Notes: generated by a model not told the origin, from the letters alone. 64,000 nt of DNA from Promerops cafer (GCA_013398275.1 VZSE01002916.1:1-64000), one strand, 5' to 3'. Counted from the first letter of the stretch, positions 22,501-35,846 are shown. Numbers and translations are program-made.

Positions 22501-25500
22501 ATCCCAAACCACATTCATCATTTGCTTTCCCCTCATCACTAATCCAGGAGGTAGCCAGATGGAAGAAAGCATAAATCCAAGTAATTCCATGGAGTTCTCC
22601 ATAACCAATATGGACACCGTAGGCAGCTCTCACCAAGGAATGTGAGCCGGTCACTGAGCAGCATGGACGGGCCCAGGTTGTCAATGAGGTCCAGGTCAGA
22701 GAAAGACCCCCTTTCACAATAGTCCTTAAGGAATCTGGGGAAAAATTGGAACACAAGGAAAGCTTAGAGAAGAGGACATCATTGACATCCATTCTGTACC
22801 TCCTAATCCCTTCCCAGAAAACTTGACTGTACAGCTCAGTTCCATCTTAATCAACCTCCCCAAGGGTTTCAGAAGTTGTCAAACATTCCCTGAAGTGGCC
22901 AAGGAACTGGTGCAATGTACATTTAATAGACACTTCATTGATTCTTCTGCATTCTGTGGTAGTTGAGATCTATTTTTTAAAAGGAGTAAGTGAAGGAAGG
23001 CAGGCAGGAAGCTGAGGCTGGGGGATGCATAAGTAACACTCTCAAATCATAACAAAAGCTCTGTTTTTCTGCTGTGTAAAAAAGTTGATAAGCAGCAGGA
23101 ACAAAAACAATGCTAAAAGCTTTTCATCTGTTTTCTCACAGCCTCCATTATGCTGCTTTCTGCAGAGCTGCTTCCTGTGATGTTTTTTTTCATCCTTCTG
23201 TTGAAGGAAATGTAATGATTTCCACTCCCTCAAATAACATACAAAAATCCCCCAAACCTCAGACTAGCAATCTCTTACCACTCCTTTTTCCAGTGCTGAA
23301 GACAGTGGTGCCTGGACACCTAACCTGAGTGTAATTTCAAAATTATACTCTTAACTATAATTAACAGGGACTGGTCTCTGCCTATTTTCAATCAACAAAA
23401 TTCACACAACATGGATTGTTAAGAGATTACAAAGCATAAAGAGTTTCCAGAGCTTTTGCTGAGGCCTGAGCCAAGTGTCAGTATTGTCCTCACTTTGATA
23501 ACAACCCTCCCATTCCAGAAAAGGTCAGGAATTTTGAGAGGCTCGTACAAAGCCAGGGACATGATAAAACCACTCATTGATGCAAATTTTTAGTACAAAC
23601 AGTGAGATTTTTAGTAGAAATGGTGGCTTAAGTGACTCCCACTGACTTGTTTGGAGGTTGTGAGGTGAACTTGATTACAAATCATCTGCTGAATAAAGAA
23701 CAGGTAGGGATTATCCTCCACCCAAATCAGCCCCCTGGGTCACTGTCCAGCCCATCAAACAGGTCTGTCACAGCAAGTGAAGGGCAGAAGACAGAAGGTG
23801 TTAGAAGAAATGTTTATCCACGTAAGGTCTAAGGAGGTTGGACTCTCACATAAAGCCAATCTGTTTTGTCTCTGGATGTCAGGAAGGAAAACAACACATA
23901 GAAGGCACAGCTGTGGGTACTGCAGGGGAGAGCACTCGAGGATGTTATTTTCTGGTCCAGAAGGCAGCACCTGGCCCCACCTGCAGTAGTGAGAGCTTTC
24001 CTGGCCCTTGACACAGCAGCCACCTTCCCCCTGTCCCCCCCAGCCTGGGAGCTGCTGGCTCAGCCTCACCGGTCCGAGATGAGGGTGGCAAATGCTGCAT
24101 CCTTGGCTCGGATGCTCCAGGACAGGGCAGAGCCCAGGCGGTTGTTCCGCAGAGCCTTCATGGCCATGATCTTACAGATGCTGCGCACTTGGAGGGAAAC
24201 ACAGAAAAGGAGGGGAAGAATTAGTGTCACTAGGTTCAGTTGGACCACTGCAAAAAAGTGAGACTGAAAATGCACCACCTTGTTCATGCATCTGCCTCTG
24301 CTCACAGATCCTCAGCACCTTGAGGGCCTTCTGCTCCGTGCTGAGCGGGATGCGCTCGATGTGCAGCTCCAGGTACACCCGGCCGTACTCTGGGCAGTGG
24401 TCAAAGTAATCCACCCCCAGCTGCCACAGGCTGAGAGAGGGGAGAAATCACCACCATTCCAACCCTAGAAATCTTCAATGAGCCAACAGTAAAGCCCCAA
24501 GGAGAATCCAAGCCCACATTAGTAACTGTTAGCTCTGATTAACTTTGTATTCAGTCCTGAAATGGCTTTTCCTTTCTACCTGATGCCAATTCCCTGTAAC
24601 ATAATTTTGGAATGCCACAATTTTGGAATATGTGCAGCTCTTAAGAGCTTCAGTGCAAGGCACTCTGCCCAGTGGCAGGAGTGGCTGTGCCCAGGTCATG
24701 AGGTGTGAAGAGCTCTAACAGACAGCTTTTGTCTCCATTCAGGAAGGGAAATGTGCCAATTTTGTACAATCCCTGAGGGACACCTCTGCTGAAATTCCAA
24801 GAGTGGCTGCTCTAAGTTTTGCCCTTTTACTTCATGAACATGCAGTTATTTGTTTTGGCTGCCTCAGTGTAAGTCTGTCCTATGAGTAATAAAACCAAAG
24901 TTGGTACCTGTGATGGGAGAAGAGTCCCGAGGCATACTCCAGCAGGAGGAATTCACGCATATTTGAACCAAAACTGGAGGGAAAGAGAGCAAATATCCAG
25001 ATATTATTTGCATCTCACTGGAAAAATCTGATGACTTTATTTCCCAAGTACTGTCAATTTCTGCAGCATGTTTTCTTTTGGGTTTGTTTTTGTTTTTTTT
25101 TTCCTCTGGGCTATCTTAATCAGCTTCAGTCAAAAAATGCAAATACATACTTACTAGAGATTGTGAGACTGCAGGAGTTTGCAGTGATCCAACAGGTCAG
25201 TCAGATGAGCCACAAACCACCAGTTGCTCAGGACAATGCTGTGTTTGAAGCAAAAGAAAAAACTAAGCCTAACACTGCCAGGGACTGTGTCAGGTTTTCC
25301 ACAGGCATTTCTTACCAATACACAGCTCTGTTACAGTCCAAGATCTGGCTGCAATGTCCCAGACCTAATGGAATACTTTTAATTGCTGCCAGCTTCATGT
25401 ATTTTTGCTGAATTATTTGCAAGGATGATCAGGGTTCTGTACCCATCCCCCCACCTCAAATACACAGAAACAATACTGTAGAACTAGAGAATCAAAAACC

Positions 25501-28500
25501 TTAAAACTCAACCTGCATTCCTTGATCACTTGATGCATCTCGAATTCAAAAGCTGCCATTAAAATCATGTCTAGAGGCTCAGGGCTGCTCTCTCCACCCA
25601 GGAACAGGTCCATACTAGACTGTGGAATGAGATAACAAGACATGATAAATGCAGAAGCAAGACATTTGTTTGGATGTAGCAGTTATTTTATGGAAAATGT
25701 CATAGAGGCTGAACACATTAACAAAATGGAATTTTCCCCATTTTAGCATAAGGGAACTGGGAAAACAATTTGCAGGAACAAGACTGGCAATGTTATGACA
25801 CTGAAAAGTGGGTCTTCAACAGTTATCTGTCAACTTTATCACTCTCCCAGTCCTTTAACAAACTCCAGACAACATCTTACAGGCATGTAGTTGCTGTAAG
25901 ACTTTTCCCTACGTTCTTCTTTCAGTGTAGTAACCCTTGCGTGCTGGAAACAGCGGAGAATATTAAATAATTGTATTTCCTACCTGTGCATAGAACCGCA
26001 GCTCCATCGGCTTCACCGTTGGGTGAGAATACAGGAGCCGGGTGACAAGGAAGTGATACCAAGTGGTCATGAGCTCCTTCTTCTCCAAAATGGCATCCTC
26101 ATCTCCCAGCAGGATCTAATGGGACAAAAACACAGGAGGAATGCTGCACACTCAGTGATGGACACAGCTGTGCTCCAGCTCTCCAGAGGCACTACTCCTG
26201 TTCTGTAAAGGTGAGGATTTATTCAAAATTACATAACAAAGATCTTTCTCACAGCTCAGTTTCCAAATCAGCCTTAGGGCCTTCGACAGGGAGAGAAACC
26301 CATCTGCCCAGGCTGGCAAACCACCAATAGAGGACAGGAGACAAAGTTACTTATGGCTGCACTGGGCTCCTGAACTCCACAAGGATGGATTCAATACTTT
26401 AGTCCAAAGTTTCCTTTGTTCCCAGCAAAAACACACCTTGCAGATGGACTCCATGTGGGGATTGGAAGCAAAAGTTCCATCCTGTAGATACCGCTGACAT
26501 TCCTCATGCCAGTGCTGCCACTTCAGCTCCAGCTCTGTCAGTGTCTGGGTATTGCCAAGCTGAACAGAGGGAATAAAGGAATACAGAGAATAAAGGAAAC
26601 ACCAAGTCAAATCACACCAGGCTCTTGGGCCAAACTCACAGTCACTCCTGATAAAAAGCTAAACATGAGGCTTTCTGTCATCTTTCTATGTTGATTTGTC
26701 ACCTAACAGACTTTTATCTGAATTGTTGGGTCTTTGGGCAATTCAAGAACACAAATATTGTTACTGTAAAGGAGTAAGACTGAGATTTTCTAAAGGGGAA
26801 CAAACTGTTACAGGGGACACAACCAGGTGGCTTTTCCCAACAAACTGCATGGAAAAAACACACTTTGTACATACACTGGGCACAGGCATCTTCTTCATCA
26901 AGTCATCCAAGATTCTGTACATGTTCATGGATGTGGGATTGGCACTGGCTTCCTTGGAGAGCAGGTGCCGTGCTTCATCCATCCGGCCTTGGAGCACAAA
27001 GACATCCACCTGCAAAAACCCCCTGTCCATGAGCTCCACACTGGGCAGGATTATAGAACACCCAGGAAAGGGATCAGAAGGGCATTTTAACCTGTGATTC
27101 AGGCAACGGAAGTGGAGTTAAAATGTTTGAACTGCAGGTACTGCTAATTAAAGTAACGGTGTAGGGCTTGACCTCTTAAGGGTCATGAAGGATGAGGATG
27201 GGAACGAGAATGGCTTCATCCTAAAGCCTACACAGGCAGAAAGCAATGAGGTGTCGTGTGCAGCATGGAAGAAGGAAAGCACAGACATGAGTTCCTTTTG
27301 TTTAAGAATCTTCCAGGTGGTGATACTCACCACGTTCCAGAAGAGCTTGTGTTTGGATGGACTCTCACTGTTCAGAACTTCCCGGACCATGCTGTCCACG
27401 TCACACACGTGGAGCCGCACCCAGTCCAGGAGGCGCAGCAGGAGGGGCCCAGCTGTGCAGACAGATTTCCCTCTGTCAGTTCCCATGTGTTTGTTCCCAA
27501 ACTGCTCTCACACATTTCGTAACAGTTTGACATCACTAGATGAGATTTACTGACTGGATCTCTACCTGCCACCCCCAAATTACAGAGCTCCTTAGGCAGA
27601 GAGGCCCTGAGAGCACCCAGCCTCTGACAGGTTTTCCTGTGGCAATGCAGTCCATTAGAAAATCCAAACTTGAAGAAATAAAAAGTGAGTGATCCAGATC
27701 ATAAATCTTGCAATACCAAGAGTCAAAGAGAATATTTCTGTTTATTTTAGCATCATTTTATTATTACTAACTGAATATGAGGAAGAAATTTGGCACTAGG
27801 TGATTAATTTAGATTAAGTAATCTATAATTTGTGAATCTCTCCTGAATTCTGGGACTGTGTAAGTAGCACATTTGTTTGCATAATATGATTTCCTTTAAA
27901 AATTATTTCCTACTTTAAAATGCCAATGTAAACAGACTGACTTAAAAAATGGCAACCTAAAGTTAAAGGAGTTGTATCAGAGCTGTGTAAATGTCAACTG
28001 GCATCAACGCATTTGATGCTTAAAGACATGTTTACGCTTATAAATAAAATGGATTGGCAACAACTTTTGGTATCCCTCCTCTTCATAACCTTTCTGACAA
28101 AGAAACAATTTAAATCAGAGTGAGAGAGAAAAGTAGAAGGCAAACTGAATAGCCTGACATAATTGAATATAAAGAAAGCAATTAACTGAGGCAGAAGGGG
28201 TATTAAAAGGCTTATTGACACTCTGCATTTCTCTAAAACATTAAACTATGACACAGTGAATGTGGTATACATTTTAAACAAATAAATATGCAAAGAAGAA
28301 ACTCATCAGCCTTTACACCAGGATAGTTCGTGGCTCACCAGTAGCTGCTTCAACAAACAGAATCTCACACAGGTTCCAGATCAGCTCCATTGCAGAGAGA
28401 ATGGAAACCTGAAGGAAAGCAGGGCCATGTTTCAGAGCTAGTCATTATTTCAGCTGGGTTTTTTAACCACACAAAGGCATCTGCTGTCCACAGCAACCAG

Positions 28501-30470
28501 TTCTTACAGAGAAATATCATACTAACATTTCAGAGATAAAAATTAAAACACAGGCCACAATTTCACACTTTTTTTTGGTCAGAACACTGACACTGTGTAA
28601 TGAAATGCAGCAATAATCTGTCACCAGTGAGCAACCTAACTGGTCCTATTTTCAGCCTTTCTGCACTTTTAAGACTCAATACAAACATCAAAGGAAGAAA
28701 GAATGACCAATGAAGCAACATCACTGCAGCTGATAGGACAAAACTGGTGTGAGCACTCTGCTCTTCCCAGAACACTCCCATGGATCTGACAGCTCACAGT
28801 GAACACCCAGAGGTTGCTACAAGGCTCAGATGCAGCTGATTGGAATCTGAGCATTTGAGAGGTGAAACACCACCCAGCAAGTCTGAAACTTTTCTTGTCA
28901 GCTTTGGGATGGCAAGAAAACATCACATCTACAACAGCAAATATGTTTACGACATGGCAGTGAATTGAGGTGTTGGGCATCTTTATTGTTTTAGAAGTAC
29001 AGGGATTAGCTATTTATTTCCATTTATTCTTGGTCATGAACTGCATCTCATATATAAGGCAGAGTTAAATATGAAGTGCCTCATGCCACAGTGAAGGCCT
29101 GATGAATTCACCAGTCAGTAATCCAAGGATTGATTAGGGATTGATTAATCTGACAGGACTGCAGATTACCTGAGTGCTGTACTGGCTTTGCAGTGTAGGG
29201 TCCCGGGTCGAAACTGAGAAAAAAACAAGGAAAGTCAAACAGCAATATATTTACCTTTGACAGTCCCTTCTGAGCTTTGGTAGCTTTCCATATATCTGCC
29301 ACAGGAGATACGAAAAGGCTGCAAGTCCCCAGAAAATCAGTTACAATACGGTGGGAAAAAAACAATCCCTGACCAGATTTACAAACCAACTTGGAAATCT
29401 CCAGCTTGGAAATACAGTCTTGGTTATTACTGAAACCTACACATGCTATTGTACAGTAGTTGCAATAAGTTACCATTACAATCCTACTTTCATAATTGCA
29501 ACCGGTGTTTCCTTTTCCTGCAGTAAGAGAACAAACAAACTTACCAGCTGCCTGGTGCATGTCCTCCATGCAGGCTCTTATCACTGACCGGTAGTTTTTA
29601 CTCACTTGAACCAATCTGCCAAACACAAAAAGACTTTGGCTGGAGGGAGCTGTTGGAGTTTTAGTGTTATGCCCCCTAAAGCCTTGCAAGTTTCTCTGCA
29701 GCAGCAACTCCCAGTACCTGGGTGGATCCAGCTGGAATCAGTGAGACTGACTGAGTGCCACACTCTACCAGCGTGGTTATTGGAAGGATCCGAGCCTTGA
29801 TTTGTAAAATCCCCCCAAAATGGTCATTCTATCTGCCCCGCTGCTGATTCCAGAGCTGGTAAAAGCAGCCTGGCCAACAGCACTTGCCTCACTGGAGGCA
29901 TTTATCAGCCCTTGGCGCTGGCCCCCGGCTTGAGAAGGGGCAGCGGGTGCCTCCCACCTTCCCCATCCACTCACTGCGCCTTCCGCGACTTCCCCGCCAG
30001 GTCCTCCTCGCTCCGCTGCAGTCCCATGAAAATCCCGTGCGACTCGTTGAAGAGTTTCCGCAGGGTCTGGATGTAAATGTCCTGATCCCTGCGGACCACG
30101 AAGACGTGGGAGGAGCTCGGTGCTCCATCCCCGGTACCTGCAACAGAGCCCGTCAGCGCCCGGGCAGCAGCGCCCGCCCTGTCCTCACCCCAGAATCGGG
30201 ATGGGCATGGACAGCGGGTCAGGCATCGGAAGCGGGACCCACCTGCGCGGCCGAAGAGGGTCTCGCACACCAGCACTTCCGCGGGGCCCCAGGCGAAGCA
30301 GAGCTGCCGGGCCGACGGGTCCGCGCCCGGCACTACCTGTGGGGGGACGCTGTCCGTCAGCGGCGCCGCGGCGCCCCAGCCTCGCACCGCCCACGGCCCC
30401 GCAGCCCCCAGCCTTGCCCTGCCCGCCCATCCCGCACCACGAGCGGCGGCTCCGTGTCCGGCTCGTCCAT
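19559..30470 (-). CDS. NUP85: NUP85, nuclear pore Y-complex nucleoporin 85
   Basis: Nineteen coding exons on the minus strand, in transcript order: 30438-30470, 30243-30336, 29975-30137, 29545-29615, 29170-29213, 28339-28408, 27331-27452, 26875-27009, 26437-26559, 25984-26115, 25513-25619, 25155-25238, 24908-24973, 24279-24430, 24070-24187, 22634-22734, 20922-21073, 20236-20322, 19559-19660. Phases close perfectly at 1956 nt (651 aa; human about 656). Conserved stretches include LRKLFNESHGIFMGLQR, SILSAMELIWNLCEILF, TQTLTELELKWQHWHEEC, FLGGESSPEPLD and SFWMTLLTDALPLLEQKE. NUP85 is a scaffold subunit of the NUP107-160 complex. Its N-terminal blade region pairs with SEH1, and the rest forms the helical ancestral-coatomer fold. 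It also acts at kinetochores in mitosis, and a C-terminal part was described as the chemokine-receptor partner FROUNT. The extreme N terminus (MDEPDTEPPLVVVPG) is divergent but aligned. No broken exon was seen. Confidence 0.96.
20446..20600 (-). mobile_element. CR1 LINE 3' fragment in NUP85 intron 17
   Basis: Starting near 'aaatcatagggtcaaggataactcaggctgg', the + strand reads the reverse complement of a CR1 3' end. It continues through 'cacctcctgcaccaagcagggtcagctatgaagtcaga', a characteristic avian CR1 block. The element is thus in minus orientation, the same sense as NUP85 transcription, and 5' truncated. Confidence 0.8.
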
Positions 30471-30618
30471 GGCGGCGGCCGCGCTGCTCCCGNGCACCAC
30501 CGGAAGCGCCGCCCGTTCCCGAGGCCCCGCCGGGGCGGGACGCAGCCGCTCCGCCCCCGCCCGAGCCGCCGTCCCTGAGGGCCGGGGCGGGAGGGCGCTG
30601 CTCCGGGCGGGCTGTGGG
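30471..30618 (-). promoter_or_regulatory. NUP85: NUP85 CpG-island promoter and 5' UTR
   Basis: GC- and CpG-rich sequence directly upstream of the NUP85 start codon, continuous with CpG-rich exons 1 and 2 and intron 1 (about 30170-30620). The start codon context on the minus strand is GGCCGCCGCCATGG, close to an ideal Kozak sequence. There is no TATA box. One ambiguous base (n) lies at 30493, and a tetranucleotide array abuts the upstream edge. Confidence 0.7.
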
Positions 30619-30720
30619 GGACGGACGGACGGACGGACGGACGGACGGACGGACGGACGGACGGACGGACGGACGGACGGACGGATGGATGGATGGACGG
30701 ATGGATGGATTGATGGATGC
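30619..30720 (+). repeat. (GGAC)n-(GGAT)n tetranucleotide microsatellite
   Basis: About sixteen perfect GGAC units run from 30619 to 30684 and grade into GGAT/GGAC units, ending with a 'ttgatggatgc' remnant at about 30720. The array sits about 150 bp upstream of the NUP85 start codon and produces artefactual PSVRPSVRPS-type open reading frames on both strands, which are not genes. Confidence 0.97.
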
Positions 30721-30828
30721 CACCCCACCACAACCTACCTCATTTTCTTGTCAGGACAGATTCAGTGCTGGGTGGGAGCATTGCTGGCCCCAGGTGTGTA
30801 GTGCACTGATGTAGTTGGTCAGTCAGCG

Positions 30829-31024
30829 TTCACAGACTCACCGAATAGGTCAAGTTGGAATGACCACAAACTCAGATCCAAACTCCCTGCTCCAGCAGGC
30901 TCATCTCAGAGAACATGGCACTGGATTGTGTCCAGACAGTTCTGGGGTATCTCCAGTGAGGGAGACCCCACACCCTGTCTGATCTCTGTTTAAGTGCACA
31001 GTCACTCACACAGTGTTCTTTTTG
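30829..31024 (-). mobile_element. CR1 LINE 3' fragment upstream of NUP85
   Basis: The + strand reads 'gttcacagactcaccgaata', then 'ggtcaagttggaatgaccac', 'ctccctgctccagcaggctc', 'ggattgtgtccagacagtt' and 'tctccagtgagggagacccc'. This is a close match, block by block, to the reverse complement of an avian CR1 3' region. It is one of the best-preserved transposon fragments in the window and lies just outside the NUP85 promoter island. Confidence 0.88.
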
Positions 31025-34000
31025 TTGTTGCTCACTTCATTGACTGATTGCTGTGTAATAACCAGTGTCTCCTACTTGTTTATGCATGTTAAACATGTGC
31101 AGATAGAGAAGCCTCTGGAGCTCTTGGGCATTGATAAAGCTGACAAATCAATTCATGTGTTCTGACTTCAGTGAGCTGCCTGCAGCTTTCCCTGCAGGTT
31201 GGGAAAGGACTTGAAATGAAGCAGGATCGCAGAAGGAAGAACTGCCACTGTGCCTCACTCACTCCCTCGGGGTCCAGGAAGAGGTCAATATCCCCTGGAC
31301 ACTGGGCAGAGGTGCCTTCTGAGGCTGCTGGAGGCTCATCACCTTTCTGTTAATGCTGGGAGCTCACCTACCATGGCATTCAACTCAATAACCTGGTGTG
31401 ATAAAACATGCTCTACTCCTCACTTCTGTGTACTCCTCACTTTTTGCCTGTGCTAGCCAATAACCAAGTTCTTCAACAATACGTTTTCTAAGACAAGTAT
31501 AAGCAGTGCTGTTTTGTTGGTCTCACATCTGGAATCAGTCCCTCTTAGGCTGGTGCCTTCCCAGGACACTCACTAAAAATTAACTTTTCAAGATAACGTA
31601 AATAATTTGCTGTCCTCATATGACAAATGCTGCAACACTCCATGGCTAAATTGCCCTTTTTAACTTATCAGCTGCTGCATCCATCATTTCCAATAAAAAA
31701 TAAAGCCAGCAGTTATCTCTGGGAAGAGCATGTCATGTAACCAGTCATGCTGAGAAAAGGAAGTGGTGTCTGTTCAGGTCAGAAGGAATGAATTTTTGCA
31801 GGTAGAACAAATTAGGCATTCAGAAAGCTGCTTGAGAAACTGAAGACTCATCCATTTTAAACCCCTTACCGTTTATCATGGGTAAGGGTCTGTGTTTTGT
31901 TATTTGAGGATGTGCCTGTATTTGAATATCTGCTGTACAAAGTCAAATGCACTTATTGTCTTACACAATGGTGCTGCTCTGTGCTGCAGACTTCTGAGGA
32001 TGTTAGTGGGCATTCCTAGATCCAATATACCATTCTACACGTCACTAAAAGTCTCTAGATGCAAAACCGGATGTCTGAAAATCCAGGAGTATGAGGCCTC
32101 CTGCCACTGTTCTTCAAGGCTAAGGTGCTGCTTTTATAACTGCAGCAGTTTCTTGTGAGTGGCAGAATATATTTAGAATATCTATGTAATACTGTGTAGA
32201 GATCCACCATGTGGGAGGTGGATCTAGGAGTGGGACAGTGTCCTCTGCTGCTCCCAGGTCCATCTGTGTGAAGAGACACTGAAAGCTGGAACTCTTTGAT
32301 CTTCTCCTGCTGTCTCTTGGCACACAGAATCCATTTTGCTCACTCCCTAAAAGTGTCAGTGGCTTTACATATCTGCAGCATCTGTTGTTCTTAAATGGAT
32401 GACTCCTGCAGAAATCATCTTGGGAAAGGTGAATTTTAGTATGAAATCCTGACATTTTTTAGTCCTCCTGGCTGGAGCTCTGCTTGTATCTAGAAGGAAG
32501 ACCTTGCTGCTCTGCGCGTCTCCAGTCCATATCATTGAGCAGAACTGGGAATTTCCATGTCAGCGTGGAACTTCACATTGCGCAGAAAGGCTTTGGAGTA
32601 CAGGCTGTGGGTCCCGCAAGGAAAGCAAAGAGAAATTATGTGGTTTACAGGCGGGAGAAAAAGAAGAAGAAGAAAAAAAAAAAAGGTCTGATGAGGATAG
32701 GAGTTACTACCTTGTGAAAGAGAAGGTTTGGAAGCTATTTAGGGAACAGAGGGAATGATCAGCATCATGAACAGGGAAGGCATAGCATACGTAGGGCTGT
32801 AGGCAAAAGGTATTTTCTATTCCCAGGGCTAAGCCAGAATTAATGAAGAGCAAAACCTGACTAAAGCACTCAGACCTGCAGGGTCTGAGCCAGTAACCCG
32901 ACGCACTCGTTTACACCTCCAAATTACTGTTTGCCTTCAGTTCTTGCATTGGACTCAGTGCAAAATAACACCCAGTTCTAAAGGGGCTGGAGTTGGTTTT
33001 GTAGGCTAATGCTTGCTGATGTGCAGGAGCACACACCTTCTGCCTGTAGCTGCTTTGGTGTCAAAAAACATTTTAAAATCCCAGCATGAAGAGCATATGT
33101 ATGGAATGCCTGTGTTCCCTGCCCTCTTCATCATCAGAGGGTGGAGAATTAAGCCAAAGGGCTCTGCAAAATCTAGATTTCTTCCTTATAAAACTGCAGT
33201 ACAAGAATGAAACAAAGCATGGAAATATTTTAAGAAACAACATGTGGAGTTTTTTTCTCCCAGAGATGGAATTTCTCAGGAATTCTCACTGTGATGCTTC
33301 CCCATTCACTTTCCTTCAGCTTGGTGCATTGAAGAGGAGGAGCTCAGAGGGACAAAAAGCTTTGCTTTGCTCCCCTCTGCTGCAGCCCAGACCCTGCAGG
33401 AGTAGGGCCTTTGTAGTTCCCAGTGTGGCTTCTCCCCCACCGCTCGCTCCCAGTGCTGCCGTCTGGCCAGTTCCTTTGCAGGTTTTAGCACTGATTGTTG
33501 TCAGCTCCAGTTTCTCAGAGTTTCCTCTGTTGCTATGTAAAAAGAAAAGCCACACAGAGATAAGGTTTGTATAAACCTGCTCTGTGATTTGGGATCTGTG
33601 TGATTGGTGGTGAGACCAGTGCTGGTGCAGCTGAAGCCATTTTCAGCCTTTCTGAGCACATCTAACTCCCATATGTTCTCATAAATTCTAGAGTATTTTC
33701 CAGTCTTTTTTAGCACATTTGTTCTATTTGTGATGCTGCCTTAATGTGTCTCACTTGACGCCATTCCTGCCTTCAGTTCTTTCATGCTGCTCTCAGACCT
33801 TGGCTAGTTTCATCCCACCTCCCCAAAAAATCCTCCTCTTGGGCCTGCAGCACAGGGATCTTCAAGGACAGAGGGGGAAGAAGTGACAAGAACAAAATAC
33901 AACAGGACCATCAAGCCCCATGATGTCCTTCCTCACACTTCTCCATGATGTTGCATCATCTCTGAAAATAGAACTTAAGGTCCATTGGGAATCACAACTC

Positions 34001-35483
34001 ATCTTTTGTTCTGCGAAGTACCCCATGAGTTTGGAGTTTTGCTTTAAAAAGCCATGGATGAGACAGAAGAGTGGGGATTAAGGTGCTTTGTTTCCTTGTT
34101 CTCACTAGTAGTTCTACTTCTTAGTGGTGATGATGGACTTGAGAAGGTCCAAACCAAGTGGCCCATTACTTTTCAGAGCTCGAATGAAAGGAGAAGGGAA
34201 ATCATAGGAGCCGGAGGCATCACACATGAAAGGGGATTTGGGTAGAAGTACATCATCTTCCTCAGCCAGGGTGCTTCTCACCTCCCTTTACCTTAAACAA
34301 ATAGAAAAATAAGAGCATGAGTAATTAAACACTGAGAAAACAGGCAGGATCAACTGATTGATCTTTTGATGATAAATCAAGTAAACTGATGCAGGTAGGA
34401 GTGCAAAGCAGAGCTCAAAGGAGGATCTGTTTGAGTCACAGTCACAATTTGAAACAGCATCTATTGCCTTCTTGGGTCAAACAGAACACTTCCGTGCCTG
34501 GGATTTTTTTTCAGAATTGACTCATTAAGACTCTTCAGGAGGAGTAAAATACTAAAACTAAAAGGTTCTATGAAATTTCAGGCTAAATTTTGGACTACAA
34601 GGGATGGTGAAAGACTTCACTGCTCACGTTTTGTGGAAGCTCAGGTGTCTTCCTGGGCCATCCTCCTGCCTCATGGCTGTGCCATTTTCTCAACTGGGGA
34701 CTCAGACAAAGGTTTGGCTTTAGCTTCCTCTCCCCAGTGGGTGTTACTCTTCTGCAATTTCCAGAAAATTGCAGTAAAAGTCCAATCTGTGCTCAGAAGG
34801 AGGGAGCTGGAATGTGAAGTAACATGACAAAGGCAGAGGAGAGGGACCAGAACTGACAGTGAAAAGCAAGTCTGCAGCTCTGCCCATAAGTGAAGTTTCT
34901 CTTCAGTCAATATTTCACTATGTGAGCAGTTTATTCTGGACAAGGAACATCTCTGAAATGGTGCAGAAAGTTTTGTCCTGCCAGGAGCACAGGGTATGTG
35001 ACCATGACCCAGAGTGTTCCCACACGGAGCAGCACCAGTGTGGAGTGATACCCACCTGGAAAATCCATCCCTGGGGGATCAACAGGGATAGTTTTTGTTT
35101 CTTTACCATCTATGTGATGTAGAGAAGCATTTGACAAATTATGGTGGCAAGTGTAATGCTGATGAAAAAAGGCACAGGAACTGTTTTTTGTGAACCTGTG
35201 AAATCTCTGGAGTTACTGAGAATTTCCTCCTCCCTTCCATTGGAATGAACTTTAAGAAATCACATAATTGGTGGTATATCCTCTGATTTATGTAGTGTAA
35301 TTGTTGGGGTGCTGCAGGTGCTCAGTTCCCTCACAGACATTGCTTCTCTCCCAGGACAACTCCCCCCCCACCCCCCCAGAGACAGCCCAGGGTTTTGGGG
35401 GTCTGCCATGCCATCAGTGTCCTCCATAACACAGCAAGGGGCACAAGCAGGGGGGAGAGATTTGATGAGGCAAAGACGAGGGA
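31025..35483. other. Intergenic spacer between NUP85 and SUMO2
   Basis: About 4.5 kb in which I recognise no gene, RNA or clear transposon. Open frames here are short, lack splice context and family similarity, and look random. An A-rich low-complexity tract lies around 32660-32690. The spacer separates two divergently transcribed genes with independent CpG islands, so it may hold enhancers, but nothing in the sequence shows that directly. Confidence 0.6.
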
Positions 35484-35672
35484 GATCACAGAACCACAGG
35501 ATCAATGAGGCCAGAAAAGACCTCTGAGATCAGCAAGCTCAACCTGTGCCCCAACACCACCTTGTCAACCAGACCATGGCACTGAGTGCCACGTCCACTC
35601 TTTCCCTAAACACCTCCAGGTACAGGGACTCCACCCCCTCCCTGGGCTGCCCTTTCGATCAGGAAAGTGTGT
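35484..35672 (-). mobile_element. CR1 LINE 3' fragment upstream of SUMO2
   Basis: The + strand reads 'atcacagaaccacaggatca', 'agaaaagacctctgagatca', 'ccccaacaccaccttgtcaa', 'actgagtgccacgtccactc' and 'aacacctccaggtacaggga', 'ctccaccccctccctgggct'. This is the reverse complement of a CR1 3' end of the type common in birds. It stops where the SUMO2 CpG island begins. Confidence 0.88.
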
Positions 35673-35699
35673 GTGCAAAGAACCCCGTGTGGGGCACTG

Positions 35700-35846
35700 A
35701 AGGGGCTGTGGCAGGCGGCCCGGCGGCATTGAGGAGGCCACGGATGCTGGGGATGGCTAGGGGAAGTTGTGTTCGGGAAGGGCGCGGTGTGAGGCGCGGT
35801 GCGGGGCGCTGAGGGCGGCCTGGCAGCCATTTTGCGAAGGACAATG
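35700..35846 (+). promoter_or_regulatory. SUMO2: SUMO2 CpG-island promoter (left part)
   Basis: GC- and CpG-rich sequence rising towards the N gap. It includes 'gcagccattttgcgaagg', whose reverse complement carries an AAAATGGC core resembling a YY1-type element often found near housekeeping start sites. The island continues beyond the gap (36341-36520). The transcription start and first exon are expected inside the gap. Confidence 0.5.

Noticed and set aside
29884..30801. 305-codon + strand frame and matching minus frames rich in PSVRPS or GRTD repeats
   Set aside because: They are produced by the CpG island and the GGAC microsatellite. The real gene here is NUP85 exons 1-3 on the minus strand.
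35844..35846. ATG at the left edge of the gap as the SUMO2 start
   Set aside because: The following codons are N and the context is weak; I cannot tell whether it is the start codon.
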